Of a stretch of 64,000 nt of DNA, positions 15,544-24,572 are shown piece after piece; the stretch's first letter is position 1, and each line of letters opens with the position of its first letter. The notes under the pieces were generated by a model. The model saw only the letters and a list, made by a program, of their open reading frames with translations. It was not told the origin of the DNA and searched no databases. The stretch spans positions 124,001 to 188,000 of the forward strand of contig DATNEW010000015.1 in NCBI GenBank assembly GCA_035606695.1, in the 5' to 3' direction. This DNA is from Gemmatimonadaceae bacterium. GTDB taxonomy: Bacteria; Gemmatimonadota; Gemmatimonadetes; Gemmatimonadales; Gemmatimonadaceae. The position numbers and the translations under genes are program-made.

Positions 15544-17304
15544 ATGCGACAATTTCCTTTTCCGTCTTTCATTCTGTTCGCGGCGCTTGCCGCGTGTGCA
15601 CCGCGCGCGATCGGCACGAGCGCGGCCAGTGCAACGCCGTCATCCGGCAACGCGCTCCTCACCAACGCGCCACTCGCCGTGTCGGACCGTGTCCGCCAGG
15701 CGCTCGACCGTCTCACGTTCGGTGCTCGCCCCGGCGATGTCGCGGCCGTCGAACGCGTCGGGTTGAATGAGTGGATCGACCGGCAGCTCGATCCGGCGGG
15801 GATACCGGATCCCGTCGCCGACAGCGTGCTGAATTCGCTCGAGATCACACACAAGACGGCGTTCGAGCTCATCGCCGATCATCCGCAGGCGAATGAGTTC
15901 GACATGAACTTCCTTCAGTCTCAGGCGAAGATCGCATCCATGCGAGCGCCGGACACGACCGCCCCCATGTCGGCGGTCGCGCAGTTGCAGGCCATGCGCG
16001 CGAGCGTCGAGGACGCGACCGAGCGCGCGTCGTTGGGCGTGCGATTGAATCAGACGCGGTCGGCCGCGGCGCGAGAGCTCCCCACGTCCATTCTGCTCCG
16101 CGCGACTATCAGCGACCGCCAGCTTCTCGAGGTGATGACGGTGTTCTGGGAGAATCATTTCTCGGTCTCCGCGGACAAGATGCCGAACCCGTTCACGCTC
16201 GTCGACTACGACCGCGCGATTCGCACCCACGCGCTCGGCAAATTTAGAGATTTGTTACACGCGGTCGCGACGAGCCCGGCGATGCTGTTCTACCTCGACA
16301 ATTATCAGAGCGCCGTCGACAGCCTGCATCCCACCGTGATTGAATGGCGGGCGGAGCAGCGGCGCGCGGCGCATCCGCCGTTCGGCGACACGGCGCTCGT
16401 GCGCACGCTGCACCGGCGCCGTGCCGGCGTGAACGAGAACTACGCCCGCGAGCTCATGGAGCTGCACACGCTCGGCGTCGACGGCGGCTACACGCAGCGC
16501 GACGTGCAGGAAGTCGCGCGCTGTCTCACCGGATGGACCATCGACAATTTCCAGTTCGGGGGCACGTTCAGCTTCGACGCCGCACGGCATGACGCGGGCG
16601 AGAAAACCGTGCTCGGGGTGCGCATACCGGGCGGCCGCGGCATCGAAGACGGTGAGCAGGTGTTGGATATTCTGGCACGCCATCCGTCGACCGCGCGATT
16701 CATCGCCACGAAGCTCGTCGTGCACTTCGTGAGCGATAGTCCACCGCCGGCACTCGTCGAGCGCGTGGCGCAAGTGTATCTGCACACCGACGGCGACATC
16801 CGCGAGATGATGCGCGCGATCGTTCACTCGCCCGAGTTCAATAGTCGCGGGGCCTATCGCGCCAAAGTGAAGACGCCGTTCGAGCTCGTCGCGAGCATTC
16901 TGCGCGCGATGAACGCCGCGCCCGACACGACACCGCAAAGCGTTCAGCTCGTCGCGCGACTTGGCCAGCCGGTCTTCGGCAGACCGACGCCGGATGGATG
17001 GCCCGACCAGGGCGCGGCGTGGATGAACACCGGCGCCTTGATGAACCGCATCAACCTGGGCGCTCAGGTGGCGGCGAATCAGATCCGCGGCGTGAGCATC
17101 GCGGGGTGGAAACCCCGACAGCCGCTGAGCGCGATGCGTGCCGAACAGCAGGTGGATGGCGTCATCGACGCGCTGCTGGCGGGCGACGGATCTCCGGAAG
17201 TACGCCGTGAATTGCTCGCGGTTCAATCGCCGCCTCAAACGGTGCAGCACATCGCGGAGATGGCGTCCATCGTCATCGGGTCGTCCGACTTCCAGCGCCG
17301 ATAG
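15544..17304 (+). CDS. DUF1800 family lipoprotein
   Basis: The ATG at 15544 gives 586 residues starting MRQFPFPSFILFAALAAC, a good lipoprotein signal with a LAAC lipobox; an ATG at 15526 adds six residues. The body matches DUF1800: RQALDRLTFGARPGDVAAVERVGLNEWIDRQLDP, ENHFSVSADK, NENYARELMELHTLGVDGGYTQRDVQEVARCLTGW, and a C-terminal GWPDQGAAWMNTGALMNRINL. DUF1800 genes are usually paired with a DUF1501 gene; none is present here. The role is unknown, probably in the envelope. Confidence 0.9.
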   Translation: MRQFPFPSFILFAALAACAPRAIGTSAASATPSSGNALLTNAPLAVSDRVRQALDRLTFGARPGDVAAVERVGLNEWIDRQLDPAGIPDPVADSVLNSLEITHKTAFELIADHPQANEFDMNFLQSQAKIASMRAPDTTAPMSAVAQLQAMRASVEDATERASLGVRLNQTRSAAARELPTSILLRATISDRQLLEVMTVFWENHFSVSADKMPNPFTLVDYDRAIRTHALGKFRDLLHAVATSPAMLFYLDNYQSAVDSLHPTVIEWRAEQRRAAHPPFGDTALVRTLHRRRAGVNENYARELMELHTLGVDGGYTQRDVQEVARCLTGWTIDNFQFGGTFSFDAARHDAGEKTVLGVRIPGGRGIEDGEQVLDILARHPSTARFIATKLVVHFVSDSPPPALVERVAQVYLHTDGDIREMMRAIVHSPEFNSRGAYRAKVKTPFELVASILRAMNAAPDTTPQSVQLVARLGQPVFGRPTPDGWPDQGAAWMNTGALMNRINLGAQVAANQIRGVSIAGWKPRQPLSAMRAEQQVDGVIDALLAGDGSPEVRRELLAVQSPPQTVQHIAEMASIVIGSSDFQRR

Positions 17305-17335
17305 AACGCCTCGCGGGTGTAATACAGCCCATACG

Positions 17336-17448
17336 TTGTATTTGAGGGTGAAACCGGGTATGTTTATTCAGAGTAATGCGGGGCGCCCCAGCCCCTCAAA
17401 TTAGAGAAAAGTGAATTCCACGGGTCCGGCACAGTCCGGGCCTTTTTT
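17336..17448 (+). ncRNA. Candidate small RNA with own promoter and intrinsic terminator
   Basis: TTGTAT (17336-17341) and TATGTT (17359-17364) are spaced 17 nt and can act as -35 and -10, giving a start near 17371. The putative transcript has a GC-rich palindrome, GGGGCGCCCC (17379-17388), and an AT-rich middle. It ends at a textbook terminator at 17423-17448, so it would be about 78 nt long. No convincing reading frame lies in it. It could instead be the leader of the downstream desaturase gene, attenuated at the terminator. No known RNA family was recognised. Confidence 0.45.
17423..17448 (+). terminator. Rho-independent terminator
   Basis: A 7-bp stem, GGTCCGG (17423-17429) with CCGGGCC (17436-17442) and one G-U pair, has a 6-nt loop and is followed directly by six T. 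It lies 100 bp before the desaturase start. Confidence 0.85.
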
Positions 17449-17547
17449 GTTTCCAGCGTCGCGTTCGCTTGAAAACCGGTCGAAAACAGCGAGCTCGAAC
17501 GCCGCGAGGCGCGTTTCCCCTTCCCTCGGCGCCGAGGAGCAGATTCA

Positions 17548-18573
17548 GTGAGACTTGAACGCACCGAACCCGGCGTCGCCGACTGGCGCGGGATCATCGC
17601 TCGGTATCAGCGGTCGAATCCGGCGCGATCGATCGCGCAGATTGCCACCACGCTCATTCCGCTCGCGGCGCTGTTCTATCTGATGTACCGCTCGCTCGCG
17701 CTACCGTACTGGATCACCTTGCTGTTAGGGGTCCCAGCCGCCGGGCTGCTGGTACGCACATTCATCATCATGCACGACTGCGCGCACGGGTCGTTTCTGC
17801 CGTGGAAGCGCGTGAATGGGGTCGTGGGATGGTTCACCGGCGTGTTGACGATGACGCCGTTCGGTCAGTGGCGGCACGGCCATGCGCTGCACCACGCATC
17901 GTCGGGCGATCTGGATCGCCGAGGACATGGCGACGTCGACACGCTCACGGTGCGCGAATACCTGGCGCTCCCGCGCATGGCTCGGCTCAAATACCGGCTC
18001 ATCCGCAATCCGCTCGTCTTGTTTGGGCTCGGTCCGATTCACTTCGTGTTGACGAACCGCATTCCGCCGCGGGGCGCATCGGCGACGAAGCGGGAGCGGC
18101 GCAGCGTGTGGTCGACCAACGCGGCGATCGCCGGGCTCTATGTGGGGATCTCGCTGTGGGTGGGATGGACTACTGTGCTCCTCGTCTACGGACCGGCGAT
18201 GTACCTCGCCGCCGCGGCGGGCATCTGGCTGTTTTACGTGCAGCATCAATTTGAAGGAACGTATTGGCAGGAGCACGGCACGTGGGATTACGCGACGGCG
18301 GCGATTCGCGGCAGCTCGTATCTCAAGCTGCCCGCGGTCCTGCAATGGTTCACGGGAAGCATCGGGCTTCATCACGTGCACCATCTTGGACCGCGCATTC
18401 CCAACTACGCGCTCAAGCGGTGTCACGACGAGAACGGCGTGTTTCACGACGTCACCGTGATCACGCTCGCACAGAGCGTCCGCACGCTGCGTCTGGCGTT
18501 GTGGGACGAAGCGGGCAAGCGGCTCGTTGGATTCGGCGACATCCGCCGGTTGCCGGTGGCAGCGGGGCAGTGA
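17548..18573 (+). CDS. Membrane fatty-acid desaturase
   Basis: 341 residues from a GTG at 17548, with GAGGAG 8 nt upstream. All three histidine boxes of the membrane di-iron desaturases are present: HDCAH (His76/His80), HGHALHH (His110-His116) and HHVHH (His275-His279). Hydrophobic segments lie near residues 31-75, 93-105 and 190-230. The QWRHGHALHH and GLHHVHHL context is that of delta-12/omega-6-like acyl-lipid desaturases. It should introduce a double bond into membrane lipid acyl chains and so tune fluidity; the exact position cannot be told. It has a terminator just upstream and no other lipid gene nearby. Confidence 0.88.
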   Translation: MRLERTEPGVADWRGIIARYQRSNPARSIAQIATTLIPLAALFYLMYRSLALPYWITLLLGVPAAGLLVRTFIIMHDCAHGSFLPWKRVNGVVGWFTGVLTMTPFGQWRHGHALHHASSGDLDRRGHGDVDTLTVREYLALPRMARLKYRLIRNPLVLFGLGPIHFVLTNRIPPRGASATKRERRSVWSTNAAIAGLYVGISLWVGWTTVLLVYGPAMYLAAAAGIWLFYVQHQFEGTYWQEHGTWDYATAAIRGSSYLKLPAVLQWFTGSIGLHHVHHLGPRIPNYALKRCHDENGVFHDVTVITLAQSVRTLRLALWDEAGKRLVGFGDIRRLPVAAGQ

Positions 18574-18622
18574 CGGCGCTCGCGATTATTTAGGTCTCGG
18601 GTCTTCTTCAACAGGACATCAC

Positions 18623-18928
18623 ATGGACTTCGTGCAATTCGAGGACAACGGCCGCACGCTCACCTGTCGCAGTGCGTCATCGCCGGCAACACCGGGCACG
18701 ACGTGGTGGTGGCTCGAGGTCTCGGGCGACTCGCAACGCTATGCGGCGTTCGGTGTCGAACCCACCGACACGCCCGAGAACGTGCGCGCACGGATGCTCG
18801 CGTGGCATGAGCAAATGCTGATCGAGCGTGCGCGGCCGCGCGAGATTCGCCAACGCTGGGGACGCCCTGCCGCCCAGGCGCCGGCGGCTCAGCCGCCTGC
18901 CGCCTCCGAGGGTGGCGCCACGGACTGA
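18623..18928 (+). CDS. Small hypothetical protein (101 residues)
   Basis: The ATG at 18623 with AGGA 6 nt upstream gives 101 residues; an in-frame extension to 18527 reads through the desaturase stop region and is not used. The first 75 residues look folded (FVQFEDNGRTLTCRS, WWWLEVSGDSQRYAAFGVEP) with a helix MLAWHEQMLIERARPREIRQRW. The tail is Ala/Pro-rich and probably disordered. I do not recognise a family. It lies 50 bp after the desaturase and 18 bp before the next gene. Confidence 0.6.
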   Translation: MDFVQFEDNGRTLTCRSASSPATPGTTWWWLEVSGDSQRYAAFGVEPTDTPENVRARMLAWHEQMLIERARPREIRQRWGRPAAQAPAAQPPAASEGGATD

Positions 18929-18946
18929 GTCGGGAAGCCTTGTCAC

Positions 18947-19543
18947 ATGCGAATCGTTCATCGGTCAGCGCTGCTCGGTCTGTGCATCGCCGGCTCGTTC
19001 GCGCAAGCGCGTCGCCTGCCGGCGCAGGACCACGCCATCGGACACTTCACGCTTGACGTCCGAAAGTCCGGGTTTTTGAAGGAGGGAGCGTCGCGGCTCG
19101 AGACCACGAGCGCGGTCGTGACGTACACGTCGGAGCTCATGCGCGGGCGCGTCAACGCCCTGAAAATCCAGCTGTTCGTGCCCCGCCTGACGGCGGCGGA
19201 GAAGGCCAGGCTCGTCGTGAGCGACATGGGTGTGCCGCGGAGTGCGCTGGCGCCGGGCCGCGGCGTCCTCGTGCTGCTCGTCGATGACAAGCGTCGCGTC
19301 ACCCAGGCGAACCTGACGATCGAGACGCCCGGTACGACGGTCTCGCGCACGGTCGCCTATCGCCGGACGGAGCTGGAGAAGTCCTTTGGCGATGTGCGCT
19401 ACGCGAACGGCCGCCTTCGCATGAAGAGCAAAGGCACGTACGCTACGGGGGTAGACTCACCCGGCGAGGTGTTCACGATGAGCTGGAATCTCGATCTCGA
19501 TGTGCCGGTGGTCGACCGGAGCGGGACGGCGAAGAAGCCTTGA
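18947..19543 (+). CDS. Secreted hypothetical protein
   Basis: 198 residues with a short signal peptide (MRIVHRSALLGLCIAGSFAQA). The mature part is strand-rich with regular charged/hydrophobic alternation: HFTLDVRKSGFL, RVNALKIQLFVPRLT, GVLVLLVDDKRRVTQANLTIE, and a C-terminal SWNLDLDVPVVDR. It resembles small periplasmic beta-sandwich proteins but has no diagnostic motif. Function unknown. Confidence 0.6.
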   Translation: MRIVHRSALLGLCIAGSFAQARRLPAQDHAIGHFTLDVRKSGFLKEGASRLETTSAVVTYTSELMRGRVNALKIQLFVPRLTAAEKARLVVSDMGVPRSALAPGRGVLVLLVDDKRRVTQANLTIETPGTTVSRTVAYRRTELEKSFGDVRYANGRLRMKSKGTYATGVDSPGEVFTMSWNLDLDVPVVDRSGTAKKP

Positions 19544-19569
19544 CGGATGATTCCAGGCGCTGCATGCTT

Positions 19570-19586
19570 CTTACAGAACCTGTAAG
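19570..19586 (+). promoter_or_regulatory. PadR operator dyad overlapping the ribosome site
   Basis: CTTACAG-AAC-CTGTAAG is a perfect 17-bp dyad. Its last bases overlap the AAGGAG ribosome site (19584-19589) of the PadR gene that starts at 19596. This position suits autorepression, and possibly an RNA hairpin that hides the ribosome site. Confidence 0.65.
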
Positions 19587-19595
19587 GAGCCGTCC

Positions 19596-19940
19596 GTGGC
19601 GCCCGTCCCGCTGCCCGTCCTTCGCGGTACTCTCGATCTCCTCGTGCTCCGCGCGCTCCTCTCGCGCCCGATGCACGGCTACGAGATCACGTCGTGGCTC
19701 GACCGCCATGGCTCCGGCAATCTGGCCGTGCTCGACAGCGCGCTCTACCAGGCCCTCTATCGTCTCGAGCGCCAGCGACTGATCGGCGCCGAGTGGGGCG
19801 TGACCGACAACAATCGTCAGGCGCGCTACTACCACGTGACGGCGCGCGGACGCGCGCACCTGCGCAGCGAAACGGAGAGCTGGCTTCGCTATGCATCCAC
19901 TGTCACGGCCTTGCTCACCGCGCCGCTCGCCGCCGAGTGA
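19596..19940 (+). CDS. PadR-family transcriptional regulator
   Basis: 114 residues from a GTG with AAGGAG 6 nt upstream. The PadR winged helix is clear: LPVLRGTLDLLVLRALLSRPMHGYEITSWL, then ALYQALYRLERQRLIGAEWGVTDNNRQARYYHVTARGRAHL, and a C-terminal dimerisation helix. PadR proteins repress neighbouring transport or stress genes until a ligand, often a phenolic or a drug, releases them. The stop overlaps the ATG of the ADOP permease (TGATG), so the pair form one operon. Confidence 0.92.
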   Translation: MAPVPLPVLRGTLDLLVLRALLSRPMHGYEITSWLDRHGSGNLAVLDSALYQALYRLERQRLIGAEWGVTDNNRQARYYHVTARGRAHLRSETESWLRYASTVTALLTAPLAAE

Positions 19941-22648
19941 TGGCCGCGCACCGCGAATCACTGCCGGACCGTATTCGCCGCGCGTTCCGACTGGATGCGG
20001 GGCAGTCTCGCTCGCGCGAATCGGAGCTCGACGACGAGATCCGCTTTCACCTCGACCAGCGAATCGAGGAGCTCGTCGCGCACGGGTGGACGCGCGACGA
20101 CGCGGAGCGGGAAGCGCTGGCCCGCTTCGGGCCCTATGAGGAATCTCGCAATCAATTGCTCGCCACCGCGCGCGAGCGCGACGAGGTGCTGACCATGTTC
20201 GCTCGATTCGACGCCATTCGCTCCGACACCCGCTACGCGCTGCGCCAGATTTTCCGGTCGCCAGGGTTCAGCATCGCCATCACGCTGACCTTTGCGTTGG
20301 GCATCGGCGCCAACGCCACGATGTTCGCGGTGATCGATCGGCTGCTGCTGCGACCGCCGGCGTTTGTCGTGCACCCGCAGGACATCATGCGTCTCGCCGC
20401 GGGCACCAAAGGCCACGCGTTCACACAGCAGACGTTGAACTATCCGGTGTTTCGCGCAATCCGCGACCACGCGGCGGGGCTGGCCGACGTCACCGCGACG
20501 TACGATGCAACGGTGCCGATCGGGCGCGGCCAGGCCGCACAGCAAGCGGCGGGACTGCTCGTCACCGGAAACTATTTCAGCTTGCTCGGCGCAAAGCCAC
20601 AGATCGGCCGCGTGTTTCAGGCCGCCGACGACGTGGAACCCCTCGGGTCACCCGTCGCGGTGCTGTCATACGACTATTGGCAAAGCCACTTCGGTGGGAG
20701 CGACGCGGTTCTCGGCCGAACGTTGGACGCGGCCGGACGGCGGTTCACGGTCATCGGCGTGATGCCGCGCAACTTCACGGGTCTCGATCTGGACGGACCC
20801 GACATGTGGCTCCCGATGAGCGCCGGAGCCGCGCAGCTTGGCGGCGGATCGAGTTGGTCGACGAACAGCAGCGGATCGTGGCTAAGGGTGTACGCGCGCC
20901 TTCAGCCGAACGTCCCGGCGGAGCGCGCCGCGTCGGACGCCATGCGCGTGGCGCGCGAGGCGGCGGTCTCGGCCTGGTTCACCGGAAAGGACTGGAGCTT
21001 CGGCGCGCTGCCGATCATGGAGCTGCGGGGCTCGAGCCAGGGCGTGACGTCCTCCGTGACCCGGGTGCTGGCCGCAATGTCGCTCATCGTGCTGCTCGTC
21101 GCGTGCGCGAATGTCGCCAACCTCTTGCTGGCGCGCGGTCTTCGGCGGCGCGAAGAGATCGCGGTTCGTCTCGCGCTCGGTGTCTCACGCGGACGGCTGC
21201 TCATTCATCTGGTCACCGAGAGCGCGCTGCTCGCGATGATGGGAGGTGTCGTCGCGCTGCTCGTGGCGTATTTGGGCGGCGGCGCCGTATTCAAGTTGTT
21301 ATTCAGCGATGTGAATCTTCACTCGCCGGCGATCGACGGTCGCGTGCTTGCGTTCACGGCGATCGTGACGTTGCTCACGGGCTTGTTCACCGGGTTACTC
21401 CCGGCCTTGCAGGTGAGCCGGCTCGACCTGGCCGGCGTGTTGAAGACCGGCGGCCGCCAGTCGGGCCATCGCTCGCGCACACGCACCGCGCTGCTCGTGG
21501 CGCAGGCGGCGATGTCGGTGGTGCTGCTCTTTGGCGCGGGCCTCTTCGAGCGCAGCCTCACGAAATTGAGCGATATGCGGCTTGGTGTCGACGTGGATCG
21601 TGTCGCGCTCGCGAAGATGAGTCTGCGATCGATCGGCCGCCCGGCGTCGGATGCCGACCGAATTTTCTCGCAGGCGCTGGACCGGGTGCGCGCCATTCCT
21701 GGAGTATCGCACGCCGCTGTCGCGGCGACGGCGCCGTTCGGCGCGTCGTTCGGCGTGGGGATAGTCATCCCCGGACGCGATTCATCGATCCACGCCGACG
21801 CGATGTACAACATCGTCACCGCCGATTATTTCCGCACGCTCGGCTCACGGATTCTTCGCGGACGCGATTTCACCGACGCCGACCGCGAGAGCAGTCCGCG
21901 CGTGATGATCGTGAACCAGATGTGGGCCACGCACTACCTGCACGACGCCAATCCGCTTGGTGTGTGCGCGCGCATTCTGAGCGATTCGCTGCCGTGTGCG
22001 GAGGTGGTCGGTGTGGTCGAGAACGTGCGCCGGCAGAGCATCTTCGAGGACTCGAGCGATTTCGTCTACCTGCCGCTGGCGCAGGCCAAGCAAGCGCTCG
22101 GCAACCGTGAACTGTTGGTGCGCATCGACAATGGCCGACCCGCTGCCGCGCTCGAGAGCGTGCGGCTCGCGCTGCAAACCGCCGCGCCGGGGCTCCCGTT
22201 CGCCGACGTGCATTTGTTCGCTTCAGATCAGACGGTGACGAGAGAGTTCCGCCCCTTCCGGCTGGGCGCGGCGATGTTTGGTGCGTTCGGCGTGCTCGCA
22301 CTCGCTCTGGCGGCGATCGGGATTTATGGCGTGATCTCGTACAATGTTGGCCAGCGCACGCGAGAGATGGGCGTGCGTATCGCGCTCGGCGCACAGCGGG
22401 GCAGTGTGGCGCGCCTGGTCATGCGGCAGGGCGTGTTCGTCACCGGCATTGGTGTAGTGATCGGCGCGGCCGTTGGCTTGGTGGGGAGCCGGCTCGTGCA
22501 ACATCTGCTGTACGAGGAATCGGCGCGCGATCCGGGTGTGCTGATCCTGGTGGCGGCGGTGCTTCTGGCGACGGGCGCCATCGCGTCGCTCGTGCCGGCC
22601 TGGCGGGCCGTGAACACCGATCCGGTGACGGCGTTGCGGGCGGAGTGA
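19940..22648 (+). CDS. ADOP-type (MacB/FtsX-like) permease
   Basis: 902 residues from the ATG at 19940; the frame is open further upstream, but that part is antisense-like overlap with padR. The N-terminal prefix domain reads ELDDEIRFHLDQRIEELVAHGW. The first helix is FSIAITLTFALGIGANATMF. Two FtsX blocks follow (MSLIVLLVACANVANLLLARGLRRREEIAVRLALG and the C-terminal ALALAAIGIYGVISYNVGQRTREMGVRIALG), with large periplasmic domains between them. It ends AWRAVNTDPVTALRAE. It is translationally coupled to PadR; the substrate is unknown. Confidence 0.9.
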   Translation: MAAHRESLPDRIRRAFRLDAGQSRSRESELDDEIRFHLDQRIEELVAHGWTRDDAEREALARFGPYEESRNQLLATARERDEVLTMFARFDAIRSDTRYALRQIFRSPGFSIAITLTFALGIGANATMFAVIDRLLLRPPAFVVHPQDIMRLAAGTKGHAFTQQTLNYPVFRAIRDHAAGLADVTATYDATVPIGRGQAAQQAAGLLVTGNYFSLLGAKPQIGRVFQAADDVEPLGSPVAVLSYDYWQSHFGGSDAVLGRTLDAAGRRFTVIGVMPRNFTGLDLDGPDMWLPMSAGAAQLGGGSSWSTNSSGSWLRVYARLQPNVPAERAASDAMRVAREAAVSAWFTGKDWSFGALPIMELRGSSQGVTSSVTRVLAAMSLIVLLVACANVANLLLARGLRRREEIAVRLALGVSRGRLLIHLVTESALLAMMGGVVALLVAYLGGGAVFKLLFSDVNLHSPAIDGRVLAFTAIVTLLTGLFTGLLPALQVSRLDLAGVLKTGGRQSGHRSRTRTALLVAQAAMSVVLLFGAGLFERSLTKLSDMRLGVDVDRVALAKMSLRSIGRPASDADRIFSQALDRVRAIPGVSHAAVAATAPFGASFGVGIVIPGRDSSIHADAMYNIVTADYFRTLGSRILRGRDFTDADRESSPRVMIVNQMWATHYLHDANPLGVCARILSDSLPCAEVVGVVENVRRQSIFEDSSDFVYLPLAQAKQALGNRELLVRIDNGRPAAALESVRLALQTAAPGLPFADVHLFASDQTVTREFRPFRLGAAMFGAFGVLALALAAIGIYGVISYNVGQRTREMGVRIALGAQRGSVARLVMRQGVFVTGIGVVIGAAVGLVGSRLVQHLLYEESARDPGVLILVAAVLLATGAIASLVPAWRAVNTDPVTALRAE

Positions 22649-22706
22649 GCCGCCGCCGCGCCGGTTCGTTGACGCCGACAACGTTCGTCCCGTCGCGCGC
22701 GACCCA

Positions 22707-23954
22707 TCACATGCAGGTTCGCGCCGCCTTCAGTCGCAAGTAATCGCGCTCGGCGGCATTGGCTGTTCCTTCCGCGGCCCGCCGGTAGCATTCCGCGGCC
22801 GCGGCAAGGTCGCCTTGCCGCTCGAGTAGGTGGCCGCGAACCGCGTCCACCCGAAAATGATCCGTTATTCTAGGATCATCATTTAAGTTCGATAATAGTG
22901 CCAAACCCGCCTGCGCGCCCTGGACCATCGCCACCGCGATCGCCCTGCTCAGCGCCGCCATCGGGTTGTCCATCAAGCCAACCAGCACGTCGTACAGCGC
23001 CAGGATCTGCGGCCAGTCCGTGTCCTCGGCGCGAGATGCTTCATCGTGCAGCGCGGCGATCGCGGCCTGGATGAGATATGGCCCGATCTCGCCACGCGGC
23101 AGCGCACGGGACACGAGCGCGACGCCTTCGGCGATCATCTCACGATTCCACAGCGAACGATCCTGCTCGTCGAGCGGAATCAGTTCGCTCGCGACGCCGG
23201 TGCGCGCCGCGCGGCGAGCCTCGGTCAACAGCATCAGGGCCAGCAGCCCCTCGACTTCGCCGTCGTTCGGCAACACCGATCGTACCAGGCGAGCAAGGCG
23301 AATTGCCTCGATGGACAGATCCGATCGAGTCAGCGACAGCCCCGCGCTGCTCGTGTAGCCCTCGTTGTAGATCAGATAGATCACGTGAAGCACCGACGCG
23401 AGCCGTTCGGCGCGCTCCGCCGCGGACGGCGTCTCGAACGGAATGCCGGACGCTTTGATCGTCTGCTTCGCGCGGCTGATGCGTTGCGCCATCGTCGCCT
23501 CGGGGACGAGAAATGCGCTCGCGATCTCGCCGGTCGTCAAGCCGCCGACGGCGCGCAGCGTCAAGGCGATCGCGGACGCCAGCGTGAGCGACGGATGGCA
23601 GCACATGAAGATCAGCGTGAGTGTGTCGTCCTCGTCGGCGCTCAGCTCGCGATCGGGCGGCGGCACGAACGCCCACTCGGCCCAGACGTCGCCGCCAATG
23701 CGCTCCTCGCGCCGGCGGCGCGCCATCTCGCTCCGCAAATGATCCGTCGCGCGGCGCATCGCCACGTGATACAACCATCCGCGCGGATTGGACGGCACGC
23801 CTTTATCCGGCCAGCGCGCCGCCGCGGCGATCAACGCCTCCTGCACGGCGTCTTCCGCCGCGCCGAAGTCGTCGTACGTCCGAGCCACCGCGCCGAGCAC
23901 CTCGGGTCCGAGATCTCGGAGGAGGCGCTCGACTATATGAGATTGCTCATGCAT
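22707..23954 (-). CDS. ECF42-type RNA polymerase sigma factor (SigJ-like, DUF6596)
   Basis: 415 residues. Sigma region 2 occupies about residues 10-90 (YDDFGAAEDAVQEALIAAAARW, NPRGWLYHVAMRRATDHLR). Region 4 lies near 135-185 (IALTLRAVGGLTTGEIASAFLVPEATMAQRISRAK). A long C-terminal TPR-like region follows (LYDVLVGLMDNPMAALSRAIAVAMVQG...AAECYRRAAEG), characteristic of ECF42. This extension replaces an anti-sigma factor in that group. The 8-bp overlap with the upstream DGPF/YCII-type gene is the standard ECF42 pair. It is convergent with the ADOP gene. Confidence 0.92.
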   Translation of the reverse strand: MHEQSHIVERLLRDLGPEVLGAVARTYDDFGAAEDAVQEALIAAAARWPDKGVPSNPRGWLYHVAMRRATDHLRSEMARRRREERIGGDVWAEWAFVPPPDRELSADEDDTLTLIFMCCHPSLTLASAIALTLRAVGGLTTGEIASAFLVPEATMAQRISRAKQTIKASGIPFETPSAAERAERLASVLHVIYLIYNEGYTSSAGLSLTRSDLSIEAIRLARLVRSVLPNDGEVEGLLALMLLTEARRAARTGVASELIPLDEQDRSLWNREMIAEGVALVSRALPRGEIGPYLIQAAIAALHDEASRAEDTDWPQILALYDVLVGLMDNPMAALSRAIAVAMVQGAQAGLALLSNLNDDPRITDHFRVDAVRGHLLERQGDLAAAAECYRRAAEGTANAAERDYLRLKAARTCM

Positions 23955-24345
23955 CCGTGCTCGGCGCCCGCATCACCTGCCGCACTTCAATCGGAATCAC
24001 GAGCGGCGTGCCGCCCGGGCCCGGTGCCGACGACGCCCTCGCCGCGATCTCGTAGGCGCGCTCCGCGCTGTCGACCTCGACGATCCAGAAGCCGGCCAGA
24101 AATTCCTTCGCTTCGGCGAACGGCCCGTCGGACACGACCGGCGTTCCGTTCTTCGCGACGCGCACCACTCGCGCATCCGCCGGCGGTGCCAGCCCTTCGC
24201 CGCCGATCAGCTCACCGCTCCTCGTGAGGTCCTTGTTGAGATCCAGCATGAAGCCGATGTGAGCCTTGAGCTCGTCCGGCGTCCACTTGTTGACGGCCCA
24301 ATCTCCGGTGCCGCGTGGCGCGTGCATCATCAGCATGTACCGCAT
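23947..24345 (-). CDS. YCII-related DGPF-domain protein, ECF42 partner
   Basis: 132 residues: MRYMLMMHAPRGTG at the start, LIGGEGLAPPADARVVRV in the middle and the diagnostic SDGPFAEAKEFLAGFWIVEVDSAERAYEIA block. This is the YCII-like fold named after its DGPF motif. In studied ECF42 systems such genes are neighbours and often targets of the sigma factor; their enzymatic role is unsettled. It is first in the operon and overlaps the sigma gene by 8 bp. Confidence 0.9.
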   Translation of the reverse strand: MRYMLMMHAPRGTGDWAVNKWTPDELKAHIGFMLDLNKDLTRSGELIGGEGLAPPADARVVRVAKNGTPVVSDGPFAEAKEFLAGFWIVEVDSAERAYEIAARASSAPGPGGTPLVIPIEVRQVMRAPSTDA

Positions 24346-24572
24346 GGGAATTCTCCTGTTGGAGGGTTTGCGCCCGCGATTGCGTGGCGCTTCACCCTGG
24401 AGTCGGAGCCGGGCGACGGCGTTCTACATCCGCTCGAAAAAAACTCGGAATTCGCGAAAAGGGCCATGGTATCCGCATGGCGTGAACGGCCCATTGATGC
24501 GTGAACAACTTACACGCACGTTAGCGTCGGCCTCGCAGTGGATAGCTCGCCTCCCTTAGCCCGTCCGCTTCT

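Noticed and set aside
24346-24572. ECF42-dependent promoter for the DGPF-sigma operon
   Set aside because: I looked for a TGTCGA-type -35 on the minus strand upstream of 24345 and did not find one; the promoter may lie elsewhere.
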